From Cryptomeria japonica (lineage: Eukaryota > Streptophyta > Pinopsida > Cupressales > Cupressaceae), in assembly GCF_030272615.1 (NCBI RefSeq), contig NC_081413.1, positions 158,373,849 to 158,437,848 on the forward strand: a DNA stretch of 64,000 nucleotides. The letters are read 5' to 3'. Position 1 is the stretch's first letter, and every line of letters starts with the position of its first letter. Under the pieces are notes generated by a model. That model was not told where the DNA came from. It saw nothing but the letters and a program-made list of their open reading frames with translations, and ran no database searches. Shown here one piece after another: positions 44,925 to 57,559 of the stretch. The translations under genes and the position numbers were made by a program.

Positions 44925-46705
44925 GAAAAAATACCAAAAATACAAAAAAAAATCAAAAAATATCAAAACAAAAAAAAGAAAAAAAATATCAAAAATACAA
45001 AAATAAAAATAAAAAATAATATAAAAAAATCGTCACTTTGGTGAAAACCTAGAAAATTTAAAAAAAGTAAAGAGAAATAAATTTGTGCAATGGTAAAAAC
45101 CACTTTGGTGGTGCCCTGGGAAAGTACCATGGTGAAAACAAGGTTACCAATGCCATGTGTAGAAACTTTTGCTCCTTCCTCCTTCAGGATTTAGTTTTAC
45201 CCTTTCACTTTGCACACACTCACAACCTATCATTTTATAAAAAACTTTCCCATTCCCATCATGGCTTGTTATTGATCTACCTAAGATCGGTTCACCATCC
45301 ATAATAAACCCTTTCCACCCTTTCTCTTCACCCATAATAAATCAAGTCCTATCTATAACTAGGGGCATATCCTAAACCTAGTAATGGAAGTGGAACCTTG
45401 GCATCACATGTATTGAGGAGCATCATCTTTTCATTTCTTGCTTATTTTCATGCACAATTCACAATAAAAGATCACTTGCATCACCGATCCACAGTAAAGT
45501 TTTTACTCTTTTGTGCAATAAAGTATCGGTTTCATGGAATAAGTCAGTTTGAGATGAGACACAAGCAACAATGAGCTTTCAACAAATATATCTTTCAACA
45601 GACTTTGACTACAACAAGATTTTTCAACATTATTTGTCCTTTATCAGGATGACAACATTGTGACCAGATCAAACATGTTAACATATGTGACAATACACAA
45701 TTATAATTTGAGGATTTCAATTTATGTTGGTGTCGAGTTTTTTGTTTTGTTTTTATTTTATCTTTTGTGGTGACATGTCTTTTAACTTTTCCCGGATATC
45801 TTTGCCTAGAGATTTTATCTCCAGGATGCCTTTGACTAGAAAGGCAAGGATGGGGTATGTTCACCTATTTTCTATTTGTGGATTGTCTCTAAGCAATACT
45901 ATGGCTTGTCCAAGGATATGAGGACATTGTGAGTCTAGTGTGAACTAGGGAATTCCTTGTTTGTGAAAGTTTTATCTCCATGCAAATGATACAATGACTA
46001 TCTATATCGAACCTATATCTAGATAGCCACAATACATTTGTCGTAATAAGCTCAATTATGATAATAACACAAGAAGTTCATTCACATCCATATCTTCTAC
46101 CTTCCATCCCCTTTTCCCTTGTGTCATCCATCATCCTTTCTTGAGTCCCTATAGTCTGGAATCAAATGACTGAGTAATGACACACCAAAAATATTTTCAT
46201 TTCATGTAGTGTCCATGTACGTCATCACATGTTAGTATGCATTATACATATCATATACATAAAAATAATATTTGCATCAATCTTGAAAATTCATACATTA
46301 GATTGCATATAATCATATCATAAGCATGCATATCATAAGATCACATCCTGCACACACCACTTGTCAGCACATCATATATACATCATCATATTGCACCCAT
46401 AATATATCATAACATAGAATATTTTCATGATCATAAATAGAATATTGTATCATCATCATCCATGACATCAACATAAAAAAATAATAATACATGCATCACA
46501 TAAGAATAGCATCACATCATCGAATCACAAACATTACATTTGCATCATAGATCATATAGGAGCATCATCATAAAAGATATCATAAGCATATCGAATCATA
46601 CATCATAAATGCATCATATAGGATCATACACATGCATATAGTCACTGCCACAATGAGTCATATCTCACATATATATCAGAAAATAGTGTTATGATACAAT
46701 GATGT
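44925..46705 (+). other. Element G spacer after pol, A-rich then ATCAT-rich
   Basis: 44925-45030 is an A-rich tract (AAAAATAC and CAAAAAA words) directly after pol. At 45040-45160 are phrases such as CACTTTGGTG and GGTGCCCTGGGAAAGTACCATGG. From about 46190 to 46700 the sequence is dominated by ATCAT and CATA words. There is no open frame of note. Such spacers lie between pol and the 3' LTR in Tat elements. Confidence 0.6.
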
Positions 46706-46722
46706 CAAAAATCATATGACTA
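46706..46722. repeat. LINE target site duplication, left copy (17 bp)
   Basis: CAAAAATCATATGACTA, repeated exactly at 52733-52749. The length fits target-primed reverse transcription of a LINE. Confidence 0.95.
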
Positions 46723-47047
46723 GACTTACAAATGGGTGTTGTATTAAGAATATATAGGGAGGGATATAGAGAATATGGCTTTGTGTTTGCATGGGTGTCG
46801 TGCTAGGGCCGACGTGCCCTAGCCTGTGTCCTGCACTCTACTTGCTTCGTTTTGGAGGGGGGGGGTTTCTTGCTTGCTGGAAGTGAGTTTTTGCTTTCCC
46901 ATGGTTGGGTTTTATGGGCTGTCGTAGGGTTTTTTTTTTGCAACCCTTTTATGTTTCTTCTGCTCTAGGTTGGCGTTGGGGGTGTGCAGGGTTTTGGGGT
47001 TGGGTTTCCTCTCTTCTTCTTTTTTTTTTGGTATTTTCTCTAGAGCC

Positions 47048-48408
47048 ATGGAGAATAGAGGATTGTCCTCTTCTCAGATGATCTCTGGAGGTTTGGATAT
47101 AGTGGATCTATCTCATTTGATTCATTCATATTGAAAGGAACACATTAGTAATTTGTATGAAAAAGGTGAATGGTTGTTTGGAGAGATCCCAAGATCGTCC
47201 AATTCTGGGTATTCAACCTAAACAAATTTTGAAGGATGTTGAATATTGGTGTAATCATGCTCTCATATGTAAATTTATCGGTCTTCACCTCTTTATACCT
47301 ATTTTAGAGTCTTGGGCACGCTGTGTCTGGAATCCTAAAGGAGATATGGAGCTATTTATGGCAGCCAATAACTATTTTCTGGTTATTTTTTCCAACTCGG
47401 CAGACAGGAACAAGGCTTTTGAGGGTGGCCCTTATTTTTTCAACTAGGTGGAACTCTTCATCAATCCTTGGCATATTGGCTTTAATTGTGCTGAGGAGAT
47501 TCCCTCTTGTGTGCCCGTGTGGATCCGATTGTTGAGGCTTCTGTTGGAATTCTAGAGAGAAGACATTCTTCACTCAATCTCATTGCTTCTTGTTAAACCT
47601 ATGGGTTCAGCTTCACAAACTCAAGATCGAAAGGTAATTTCCTACGCTCGTATATCTATAGAAGTTGATTTAAATAATCCTTTACTAAACTCTATGGAAA
47701 TATATTTTGGGACATCTTCTTGGATCCAACAGCTCAACTATGACACCCTTCCATTTAGATGAAAATTTTGTCATAAATATGGTCATTTATAGCGGAGATG
47801 TCCCAGAAATAAATCTTCTAAATTGGTCATTTCTAATCCTCCTCACTCTTGCTTGATGGTCTTGCTGATAAAGATGGCTTCATTCCTATCAAACCTCACA
47901 ATAAAGGCAAAGGAAAGAAGAGAACCTCGTTGGATAGGCAAAATTATGTCACCCTAAATAGGTTTGATGCTCTAGATAATTTGGTCCAAGAGGAAGGAGT
48001 TCCAGTTGAAATGTCCTTGGATGCCCAATTTTAGCATGAGGTGCTGGATGGGGATTCCAAGAAAGAGGGTCGGGCCCTATCTTTGGAGAATCCACAAGAT
48101 GTTCAAATGGTTATGGATTTGCCTTCCCATGTTCAGGACAACAAAGATATTAGTGGGTCATAGGTCCCTGGAGGTGTAGTGGTCATGGTGTCTACTACTC
48201 CTTCCACTATAGTGGCCTCAGATTCTATGAAGATTAACAAAGCCCAACCTATTTTAGGCTTGTAGTAGAAGACCCTCAAAAAGGGTTCTTTAGACAAACC
48301 TTTAAGGAGTGGACGAAAAATGGATCAAGAAAAGGTTAAGCTTATTGGTGATACTTTGGTTGAGTTGGTGTCAGTGAAGCCCTTTGATTCCCACTTCACT
48401 CAACCACA
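47048..48408 (+). pseudogene. LINE ORF1: DUF4283 and zinc-knuckle nucleic-acid-binding protein
   Basis: Starts at ATG 47048 (MENRGLSSSQMISGGL). A DUF4283-type domain spans about 47150-47620 (NNYFLVIFSNSADRNKAFEG, PVWIRLL). A zinc knuckle lies near 47755-47795 (FCHKYGHL then RRCPRN) with its first Cys replaced by a stop. A basic tail, NKGKGKKRTSLDRQ, lies near 47900. Several stops and one or two frameshifts break it. ORF1 of plant LINEs binds the element RNA in the cytoplasmic particle. Confidence 0.83.
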
Positions 48409-48411
48409 TAA

Positions 48412-51400
48412 ATGATTGTGCTCTCATGGAATGTAAGGGGGTTGAACAAAATCCCTAGATAGAAGGTTGTTCATAGATTAATTGACTCTGAATCTCTTGA
48501 TGTTGTTTTTATTTAGGAAACCAAGCTTTTAGTGGATGGTTTGGCCACTTGTGCTTTGCGTGTCTGGCCCCAGGGCCTTTGGTAGGGAATGAGATCTCAT
48601 GGAAGTTTAGGGGGGGTTTCTTGTTTCTCGAACCCAAGGAAAATTTCCCCTTTGTGGTGGTTTTCTAGCAGGTCTTCCATTTCTATGGTCGCTTCTAGCT
48701 TTGAGACTGGAGAAAGATGCCTCTTCTCTAATATTTATGATCCTACCAATGTTGTGGGTAAGTCACATCTTTGGGATCACGTCAATCTCGTTTGGGCTCA
48801 AGATCCTTTTCTCCCTTAGATTTTGGCTGGAGATTTTAATGCTGTTACTAATTTGGAGGAAAAGCGAGGTGGGTTATTCAAGCTTGATCCTTCCTCAAAT
48901 TTACTTGGGTATAATATTGGTCTCTTGAATCTCATTGATGTAAAGCAAATTAATGGTGTGTTTACATGGAATAATAGGAGGAGTGTTATTGAGGCTATCT
49001 CTGAAAGGCTTTATATATTTTTGGTTACTTTCTATTGGGTGCATGATAGATCATCCACCAGTTCATAAATTCATTATTGGAGGGGTTCTGATCATTGGCC
49101 TATTAATCTTTCTATTACATCTTTTAGAACCTCAAAAAATCCCTCTTTCAAATTCCAATTGATGTGGCTTCGTGATCATTCGTTGAAGGATATTATCGTT
49201 GATGGTGGTATGAAGGGGTGCCTACCCATGAGTGGGCTATGTACACCTTTGGGAAGAGATTACAACATGTGAAATACAGGATGAAGAGGTGGAATACACA
49301 ATGTTTTAGGAATATGCATAGACACAAGATGATAGCTCAATCCAAGTTGGATGAGGTTACGTGGAGCTCAGTATGGCCGAGTCCCTTCCTCTTATGGACT
49401 TAGAAGAGTGGGAGTTGTGTGAGGAGATTTTCTGGAAACACAAATCTCATGTGGATTTGCTCCAAGAAGGTGATAGAAACACAACTTTTTTTAATAATTC
49501 TATTAAGGCTCGGAGGTATGGTAACTCTATTACCTCTCTCATATCTTCAGAAGGGGTTCATCTTTCATATAAAGAAGAAATTTCTAGGGAAGCTGTCAGT
49601 TATTTTTCTAATTTGTTTACCAAAGAGGATCCTGAAGCTATGGTGGCTGAGAGGGCCATCTTGAACTGTATTCCCCCTCTTATCTCTGTTTAAATAAATG
49701 ACGCTATCTTGCGCCCCATTTTGTTGTCTGAACTTGAGGGGGTTGTGTTTCAAATTAAAAAAGGCAAGGCTCCTAGCCCTGACGGGTTTCCTATTGAGTT
49801 TTTTAAGGAATTTTGGGAGATTATAAAGTATGATCTTCTAGATGTAGTTTAGGAATCTCATAGGAGTAAACAAATGCTCAAATCTATGAATTCTACCTTC
49901 TTGGCTCTCATTCCTAAGAAGGAGGGGGCTAATAGTTTGGATCAGTATAGGCCTATTTCTTTATGTAATGTTATCTACAAGATAATCACTAAATTGATTG
50001 TTGAACGACTCAAACCTCTCCTCTGCAGTTTGGTTTCTAAGGAGCAAGGTGGTTTCATTGATGGAAGATAGATCCTTGATGGCGTTGTGATAGAAATGGA
50101 GGTTATTCATTCGATGGCTTCCTCTAAGGAGAAGGCTATATTTATTAAACTTGACATGGCCAAAGCTTATGATAGGATGAGTTGGGATTTCTTACAGAAG
50201 ATCCTTTTGGCTTTTGGTTTTGGAGAAAAGTGGGTGAATTGGGTTCTTAGTTGTGTGACTTCTACCTCCTTCTCAGTTCATATTAATGGGGAACCCTTGG
50301 AATTGTTTAGCGCTTCATGCGGGCTTTGGCAAGGGGACCTTTTATCTCCCTATTTATTTATTCAGAATATGATTTCCATGATCCTCATATTTTAGATGGG
50401 GTCCCTTCCTTTGTTGTACCTCGAGATTCCTTAAGATTTGGGGGTTCAACGTAGAGATTTTTGAAAAGGAATTTTGGATAAATTTTGTTGCAAGGTTAAT
50501 CATTGGACTTACAGGTGGTTATCCTCTACTGGAAGAGTGATTCTTCTAAAGACTGTGGTGCAAGAGCTTCCCATTTATAGTTTTTTTGTGGAGGCTCCCC
50601 CCTCCAGCTTTGTGAGAGAGTTTGATGCTCTTTCCCATCAATTTCTTTGGTCTAGTAGTTCTATTTCTTCTAAGTGGAGTTTAGTTAAATGGGACTCTGT
50701 TTGTAGACCAAGACATGCTGGGGGTCTTGGCCTTAGATCTATTGCTCTGCTTAGCAAGGCCTTGTCGGCTAAGTTGTATTGGAGGTGGTGTAATAGTCAG
50801 GATCAGGACTAGGCCAAGATTTTAACCCACAAGTATCTCCCTGGTGCTAATGATCATGAGGTGCCTCATCTTAGTTTAGTGGGCAAGGGCTCTTTTATCT
50901 GGGATACTCTTAAAAAAGGTGCCCAACTTATTAGAGATAGTCTTTTCTGGATTTGTAATAGAGGCTTTGAAGCTCTTTTTTGGTAGACTTTAGGGATGGT
51001 CACCCTCCTATTTTGTCTAGTTATCCATAACTTCAACCTCTTTGCAACATTTTCACTGATGCTAGATGGGTTAAGGTGGAGAATTTTAAAATGGTTAGGC
51101 ACATTAGACAGGTTGAGGTGACTTGCTAGAAGGATCCTCTTGAATGGCCCTTGGGTGGCTCAGATGAAGATTGTGTGGTGTTGGTTAATATCTTGGAGGG
51201 TAGGTTATGTAGTTCCCTCAAGGAGAGAGATATTTTGGCTTAGGGTCCTAACCCAAAAGGCAAGTTTTTTGTTGCTGAAGGTTATGCTCAGCTTGATAGG
51301 AAATTGCATGGCTTGATGGATGTTCCCTGGTGGAAGAAGGTTTGGAATAGCTTCTCTTGGCCAAAATGTGATTTTTTCTTATGGATGGTTGCTTAGAGGA

Positions 51401-52436
51401 AATGCCTCATGTGGGAGAATCTTCGTAAGAGAGTCTTCCGAGGACCATCTATTTGTTATCTTTGTATGCATAATGAGGAAGACTACTCCCACTTGTTTTT
51501 TTATGCCCTTTCTCTAGGGAGATTTGACATAAGTGGTGGGAGGCTTGGCAATATGCTTGTTTTCATGCTACCTCCTTAATTGACTTTTGGGATAGCTTGG
51601 TCAAACCCCTAGCGAAGACCTATTTTCTTCAAGAGGCCTGGGCTATTGGGCCAACCCTTATTATCTAGAATCTATGGCTGGAAAGGAATCGAAGGGTCTT
51701 TTGTGATTCACATGTAGGGAGTCCTCAGCTGTGGCAGAAGATAGTTAATAGGCTTCAGGAGACAATCTCAGCTAAGTGCAATTTGTCTGAAAATGTTGAT
51801 CCAAGTGATTATGCTATTGTAAGGAATATACAATTGGAAAACATTAAAATGGCCCATGCTGCTGGAAATAGATCTCGACATGTGAAGCAACAAATAAGTA
51901 GAGATGGAAGGTGGATTCCCCCTCCTATGGGAATCTTAAAAATTAATATAGATGGCTCTTCCCATGGGAATCCTAGACATGCATGTATTAGAGGTATAGG
52001 TAGAGGTGATGATGGTTGAGTAGTTTTTTTCTTCTCTATTTATATTGGGTAGCACTCTAACAATATTATGGAGGCCCTAGCTATTAAGATTTCTATTGAG
52101 TGAGGTTGTTCTTTAGGATGGAGGAAGATTATTTCTGAGTCAGATTCTACGATTGTTGTGGACATGTTAAACAAACAAAATTTTAATGATGTGAGTTGAC
52201 AATTAGCTTATGTGGTTAGACAGATTTTACAACTGTCTAATACATTGGAATTTGTCTCCTTTTGCCATATTCCTAGGGAGTGGAATAGAGTGGTTGATTG
52301 TTTGGCCAAGTGGGCTTCATAGCATGTTGATGGTTGGGATTTTAGTGGAAGGGATGGTCTACCTCCTAATTATCTTGAAAGTTTAGATAGGTTAATGCTA
52401 GAAGATAGGATGATGCAAAAGCACCCAGTGGTGTAG
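48412..52436 (+). pseudogene. LINE ORF2: endonuclease, RT, zf-RVT and RNase H, broken
   Basis: Starts at ATG 48412 with VLSWNVRGLNK. Endonuclease (APE type): ETKL at 48514 after a stop, AGDFNAVTNLEEKRGG at 48829, GSDHWPINL at 49087. RT: KAPSPDGFPIEFF (49763), KLDMAKAYDRMSW (50149), LWQGDLLSPYLF (50326). The next ~100 residues, including the catalytic FADD box, are missing, and LSSTGRVILLK follows at 50523. A zf-RVT-like block is at 51320-51530. RNase H: NIDGSSHGNP (51943), MEALAIKIS (52069), SESDSTIVVDML (52134) and REWNRVVDCLAKW (52276). Without the FADD box this copy cannot reverse transcribe. Many stops are present. Confidence 0.9.
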
Positions 52437-52732
52437 GATCAATTTCCCCTTTATGTTTGTTTCCTTTTCATTGTCATTTTTGAGGCCCTTCAAGGCTCTG
52501 GATGAGCCTGGTTTTTGGTGTAATTCCAAAGTAGCTAGCCTTTGGCTTATGAAAAGGTATTATCATTAGAATTCTGATGGTCAAATCTAATGCTATCGTC
52601 ACTGGACTTTGTAGTGGTGGTGCTGGTGGTTTTTTTAGGACCCTTTTAGTTTTTGTTGCTATCTTGGTGGGCCTAAGGCTTGAACTTTGTATTTCTTTGA
52701 TTTTTAAATAAATCTTTACCCCTTTTTCCCCC

Positions 52733-52749
52733 CAAAAATCATATGACTA
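52733..52749. repeat. LINE target site duplication, right copy (17 bp)
   Basis: Exact copy of 46706-46722. Confidence 0.95.
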
Positions 52750-52789
52750 CCAAATCACCTAAAGGTGTCTACATCATCATACAAAATTA

Positions 52790-54476
52790 ATACAACAATG
52801 GACTAGAGAGAGCTATGATGCACTCCCTTCCTCGAAGATGATAGGCCTTAATAGTATCTGAGCTCTCGAAGTCCCATCCTCTGGATCATTGCATCATCCC
52901 CTCCTGTTAATCCTACTGGTGGTGGACCCATCAATCCATCGCTAGAAGATCTTTGTCTATCCCTATGAGCAGTGGCCCTAGATGCTCATCTGTAACTAAC
53001 TACTCTAAGGTGAGGTGGAATGACCACATCATATAGGCTCCACCAGTAGCTGATTTCCTCCCCAACCCTAATGCAATAGGCATATCCTGATCCAGAATCC
53101 CCTTGTTGTGTAGACCTCACCACAATGATAGTATCCTCAGTGGTTGTATACTTCTCAATGGCTCTGTCCCTCTCATCCCTAGTATCTTGTAGTTGTCTCC
53201 TCACCCTGGCCACCTCCCTCTCTAGGTCCTCAATCTCATCAACTTGTCCCTGAGTGAGCTCCATAAGGGAGATTAGCTCATCCTCCTCATCCCTCCTCTC
53301 TTTATGTGGGACATCCTATATCTATCTATGTTCCTATGTGAAACCTTGTATCGACTATCTTCCTCTACCCCTAAGTGGCCTTGGTAGTCTACCTTCCCTA
53401 TCCTGTCCACCCTCTCCTCAACATCCATCCTCTCCTTGACCTCCATTTCTTCCTCAGCCTCCTCCTTCTCTCCCTCTTCCTCGGACCATCCTCCTGGTGC
53501 CCGCTCTCCTTCACCTCCTCCATCTTACTCCGCCATCCTCATCCTAATCCTCATCATCATCAATCCCTAGAGCTATCTCTCCTAGTCCTATCAATTATAG
53601 AAAGAGGTGTGCTCTAAAATAAATATCATCCTTAGGTATCACACCCGCATCCACCACATCTCTCATAAGATACTATAGCATCAATACAAACACTTGGAAC
53701 TTGGCCATTGCACTATCATATGACAAAATCGGGCCCCAATGTACCTACTCTCAAAATATATAAGTAAACTCTCAAGATCCCCATGGCATCTGGTATATCC
53801 TGCCAAAATATCAAGATACCCTATCTACAAGTTGTCCATCTAGAATGTATGATGTCTGTCCAATTAGATATCTGGTCTTGAAGCAAATTAGCAACTCAGT
53901 CTCATCCTCCGATCACACCTCGTAGTTTAAGTATGGTCATCATATCATAGTATCAATGTCATTAATAACCTTGCGCTAGTACTCCAACTTTCCTAGTTGT
54001 GGCTGAGAAGTGATCATACCATATATATGTACATAAGAATCTCCATGACCTCTAAATCTAAAGTACATTGGTCTAGTCACAACTATATTCTCATAGGCCC
54101 AAAGTTGTAATAGAGTCACCCCACAACCAATCCCATAGTCATTGAGCTACACAAATTGATGCATCTCATGATATAGGTGAGATAGTACACATGGTCCCCA
54201 TGAAAACCTTGCCCTCAGAGTCGGGAGCATCTCTAGTGCTCTCCCCCATCTAGTAGTCAATCCATGTGTCACCCTATCCAGACAAAGGAACCAATTAATA
54301 ACCGCTCCCACCACTGCAGGTAGTGTATGCCCACTAGTATATATAACCTCCCACCTCATGTGACCTCCTCTGATCTCAGGCTTGAGATCTCCAAACACCT
54401 TTCATAGAGAATCTAAATCTCCCTCTCGATCATAGACCACCAACTCACATGTGATTGATATCCTCGGTATCCTGTA
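52790..54476 (-). pseudogene. Antisense gene of element G with a plant mobile domain (PMD)
   Basis: The minus strand reads from 54476 downwards. GGHMRWEVIYTSGHTLP leads to FSWGPCVLSHLYHEMHQF (about 54205-54150) and VTLLQLWAYENIVVTRPMYF (about 54120-54060). LEYWRKVINDID and DGQLVDRVS*YFG follow. These match the plant mobile domain in order: LY-REL, LLQLWAWER, and the PxRVxRQFG block. An acidic linker (DDDEDEDED, about 53572-53540) and a coiled coil (EIEDLEREVARVRRQL, about 53235-53188) follow. The two longest open stretches share one frame; stops lie between. It is downstream of pol and opposite to it, where antisense genes are known in Tat elements. F truncates its start. Confidence 0.8.
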
Positions 54477-55413
54477 TGTTGGTATTATGGATGACTTCAT
54501 CATGTGTTGCATTGGTTTTTTTATTGATGTCAACACTTGTCTTCTTGGAAGTCTACATTATGTTCATCAGTATGTGTTCACCAGTAGGTTATATGGTTCG
54601 TCGGTAGTGATGATGACTTATTATCATCTGGAGATGATTTGGCTATGTTGAAGACATGGATTGAATGTTTGGATTTGGTATTTTGCTTATTGGTCTAATC
54701 GGGTTGACAGATTTGCCTTTACTGGCAGATAGGTCTAGGTTATGGACCGGTACATGATATCTATTCTAGATTAGCATGACACGTTATGGAGATTGTTTAT
54801 TGATTATTGAGATGACCTATACATTTGGTCTTAGGTTTTGTATATATGATTGTAAGATCTTATTGAAGATCATATATGGTATAAGTGTGTTCGAATATTG
54901 AAGAGCGAAAATAAGTAGATCCTTGTGCGAATCATACAAACATTATTTGAAGGTTGAAGGTTTTTGACACTCATGTTAAGAGCTTAAACCACAACTGAAT
55001 CGAGTATTGCAGATGATATTTTGAGCAGTACATTATCATTGGATTTAACCATCCGATTGTAGTCAGTGTGACTCCTATTTTATGATTGAGCAATGAGCTC
55101 TAGGCAGTTGGCCTTTCTACATGTGCAAACCCCATTTGTATACACTTACTATTTGCAGTAATATCATCTAATTGTTCTTAAGGTTTCTTGCCGTGGTTTT
55201 TCCCCTTACTAGTTTTCCACGTCAAAATCTCTATGTCATGTGATGTGGATGTTGTTTCTCTTTATGTTTCATGCATTAAGTTAAATCGGTACTGCTATAA
55301 TAGTTAATCTATTTTACCGACACTAAGTTTAGGTTGGAATAATCTATTTTGATTTATAATTTATTAACAATTGATTCAACACCCCTCTTAGTTGTCCTTT
55401 TCGGTTCTTAACA
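54477..55413 (+). mobile_element. 5' LTR of element F
   Basis: 937 bp, TGTTGG to CTTAACA. It has the motif TTGCCGTGGTTTTTCC near 55188 and a CAACACCCCTCTTAG variant (55377-55391) of the C-run motif. TATATATGATTG at about 54841 may be the promoter. Confidence 0.9.
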
Positions 55414-55427
55414 ATTGGTATCAGAGC
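55414..55427 (+). promoter_or_regulatory. tRNA primer-binding site of element F
   Basis: ATTGGTATCAGAGC directly after the LTR, complementary to initiator-Met tRNA. Confidence 0.93.
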
Positions 55428-55470
55428 TAAGTCCTCTTTTTGCAGAAGCCTAACAGCTTGAGGAGATCCT

Positions 55471-57559
55471 ATGGCAACAAATATTTTTAGGAGGGACAGT
55501 CCAAAACTTGATGGAACTAACTATGGTATATGGAAGATCAGAATGGAAACACATTTGAACTGCATTGGAAGAGATATATGAGATGTTACAAAGAATGGCT
55601 ATGTTGGTCCTACTCCGAATCAACCTCATCCACCAAAATTGGCTAAGGACTTGGACAATGATTGCAAAGCAAGAGAAGCATTTTTGAGCGCATTACCAGA
55701 TCAACAAATCATGGGATTATCAGACCAATCTACTGCTAAAGCTATTTGGGATAACCCAGAAACATTGAATGAAGGAGATACCACTGTCAAAATTGCAAAA
55801 TTGGAATGTTATTGGTTTAGGTATGAAAATTTGAAAATGGAAGAAGATGAAAGAATTCTTGCATTAATGGAAAGAGTTAATGAAATTGTTTTAGGAATAC
55901 AATATTGCGGAGGATCCTTAATTGAATATGAAATTGTGTCTAAATTTTTAAGAGCATTGCCATCAACTTACAAAATGAAAGTGACTGCTATTAATGAGTT
56001 GAGTAATGCCTAATACTTTAGTTTCTAGAGATACTTTGGTTGGAAAACTTTCAGCATTTGAGCTTGAAGAGTTTGGTCTTGTTGCTACTATAAAGACTGA
56101 TTTAGCTTTCAAAGCATCATCATCAGCATCATCATCATCTAACAAAACTAATTGGAAAGCATTTTATGAAAAAGAACTTGAAGATATGAGGAGAGAAAAT
56201 GAAGAACTTGAAGAACTTAAAGCTCTATTTTCAAGGAAAATACCTAAAGGTCGAATAGGAAGTAAGTATGAAGGTAAAGAACCTTTCAAATATTTTAATT
56301 GAAATAAAGTTGGTCATGTAGCTTCTAGATGTCCTGATAGACATGCAAGACTAAGGGAGGAAGAAAAAAGATCATATAAGCCTAACCCTAAATATTAGAG
56401 ATACAGATTTAAGAAAAATAGAGATAAGTCATGTTACTATGCAGATGAAGATCCAGCAGATAATGGATGGGCTTTTGTTGCAATAAAAGAAGATCAACTG
56501 GAACCTATTGTCAAACTGGTAGAGCAGGCACTGGCAGCAAAAATTGAAGAGAAAGATGAATGGATTATAGATAGTGGATGCTCGCATCATATGACTAGTG
56601 ATAAAAGAAAATTCTTATCTTTTTAGGAAATTCATGGAGGTCTAGTAAGGTTTGGAGATGATAAATCTTGTTTAATCAAAGGAAGAGGCACTATATCTTT
56701 GGATGGTAAGCACACTACTGACAATGTTTATTATGTAGAAGGTTTAAAGCATAATCTTTTGAGTGTTGGTTAGTTAGTTGAGAAAGGATTTCAATTACAA
56801 TTCAAGAATGGAAAATGCAAAATCATAAATAGAATTGCATTAGAGATTGCAACCGGTAATTGGACTAAAGGTAATATCTTTCACTTGAATACCAGTGATA
56901 AGACATGTTTGATTGCTCACATTGATAAAAGTTGGTTATGGCATAAAAGACTCTGTGATGTGAATTTTGATTGCATTGTAAAGATCAATTCAACTAAGGA
57001 AGTAAGGGATTTACCTAAGATTGTGAAACCTCATAATCCGATATGTAAGGAATGTCAAATGGGAAAGCACGTTAGAACAACATTTAAAAGCATTACTGAG
57101 AAATCCAATAATATTCTTGATTTAATTCATACTGATTTATGTGGTCCAACAAGAACAAGAAGTCTACAAGGAGATAGATACTTTATGCTAATAATTAATG
57201 ATTATTCTAGAATGTGTTGGGTTACTTTTCTCAGGGAGAAATCATAAGCTTTTGAAAGATTCAAGATATACAAGGCAATGGTAGAGAATGAAACCGACAA
57301 GAAAATCAAATGTTTGAGATCAGACCAAGGAGGAGAATTTACATCTAGAGAATTTAATGCATTTTGTGAAGTGAATGGGATCAAAAGACAACTATCAGTA
57401 CCCCAGACACCCCAGCAGAATGGAGTTGTGGAAAGAAAGAACAAAACTATTCTGGATGCAACAATAACCATGTTAATGGAAGCAAATCTACCTCATGTGT
57501 ACTGGAGAGAAGCAGTGAATACATCGGTTTATACTTTTAACATAGTTCACATCAAAAGT
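55471..57559 (+). pseudogene. Element F gag, protease and integrase, broken
   Basis: ATG 55471 (RRDSPKLDGTNYGIWKIRM). Gag core KAIWDNPETLNEGDTTVK; frameshift near 56010. The zinc knuckle reads FKYFN, stop, NKVGHVASRC, losing two Cys. Protease WIIDSGCSHHMTSD (about 56562-56603) is intact. The gag-pre-integrase zinc region is WLWHKRLCDVNFDCIVK. Integrase has HTDLCGPTRTRSLQGD, LRSDQGGEF and GVVERKNKTI, with Asp at 57323 and Glu at 57431 (35 residues between). Isolated stops (for example TGA for Trp near 55578, TAA at 57244) split it. It stops at FNIVHIK, where E is inserted. Confidence 0.93.

Larger units (their letters stand above)
46723..52732 (+). mobile_element. L1-type LINE, full length with target duplication
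   Basis: 6010 bp between 17-bp direct repeats. It has a T- and G-rich 5' untranslated region (46723-47047), ORF1, ORF2 and a 3' untranslated region (52437-52732) that ends in AAATAAATC, T and C runs rather than a long poly(A). Both 5' end and TSD are present, so the insertion was not 5'-truncated. It sits in the spacer of element G. Confidence 0.94.

Noticed and set aside
53254-53617. Plus-strand open frames of 60-80 codons rich in Ser, Leu and Pro
   Set aside because: They are complementary to the acidic linker and coiled coil of the antisense PMD gene, which explains their composition.
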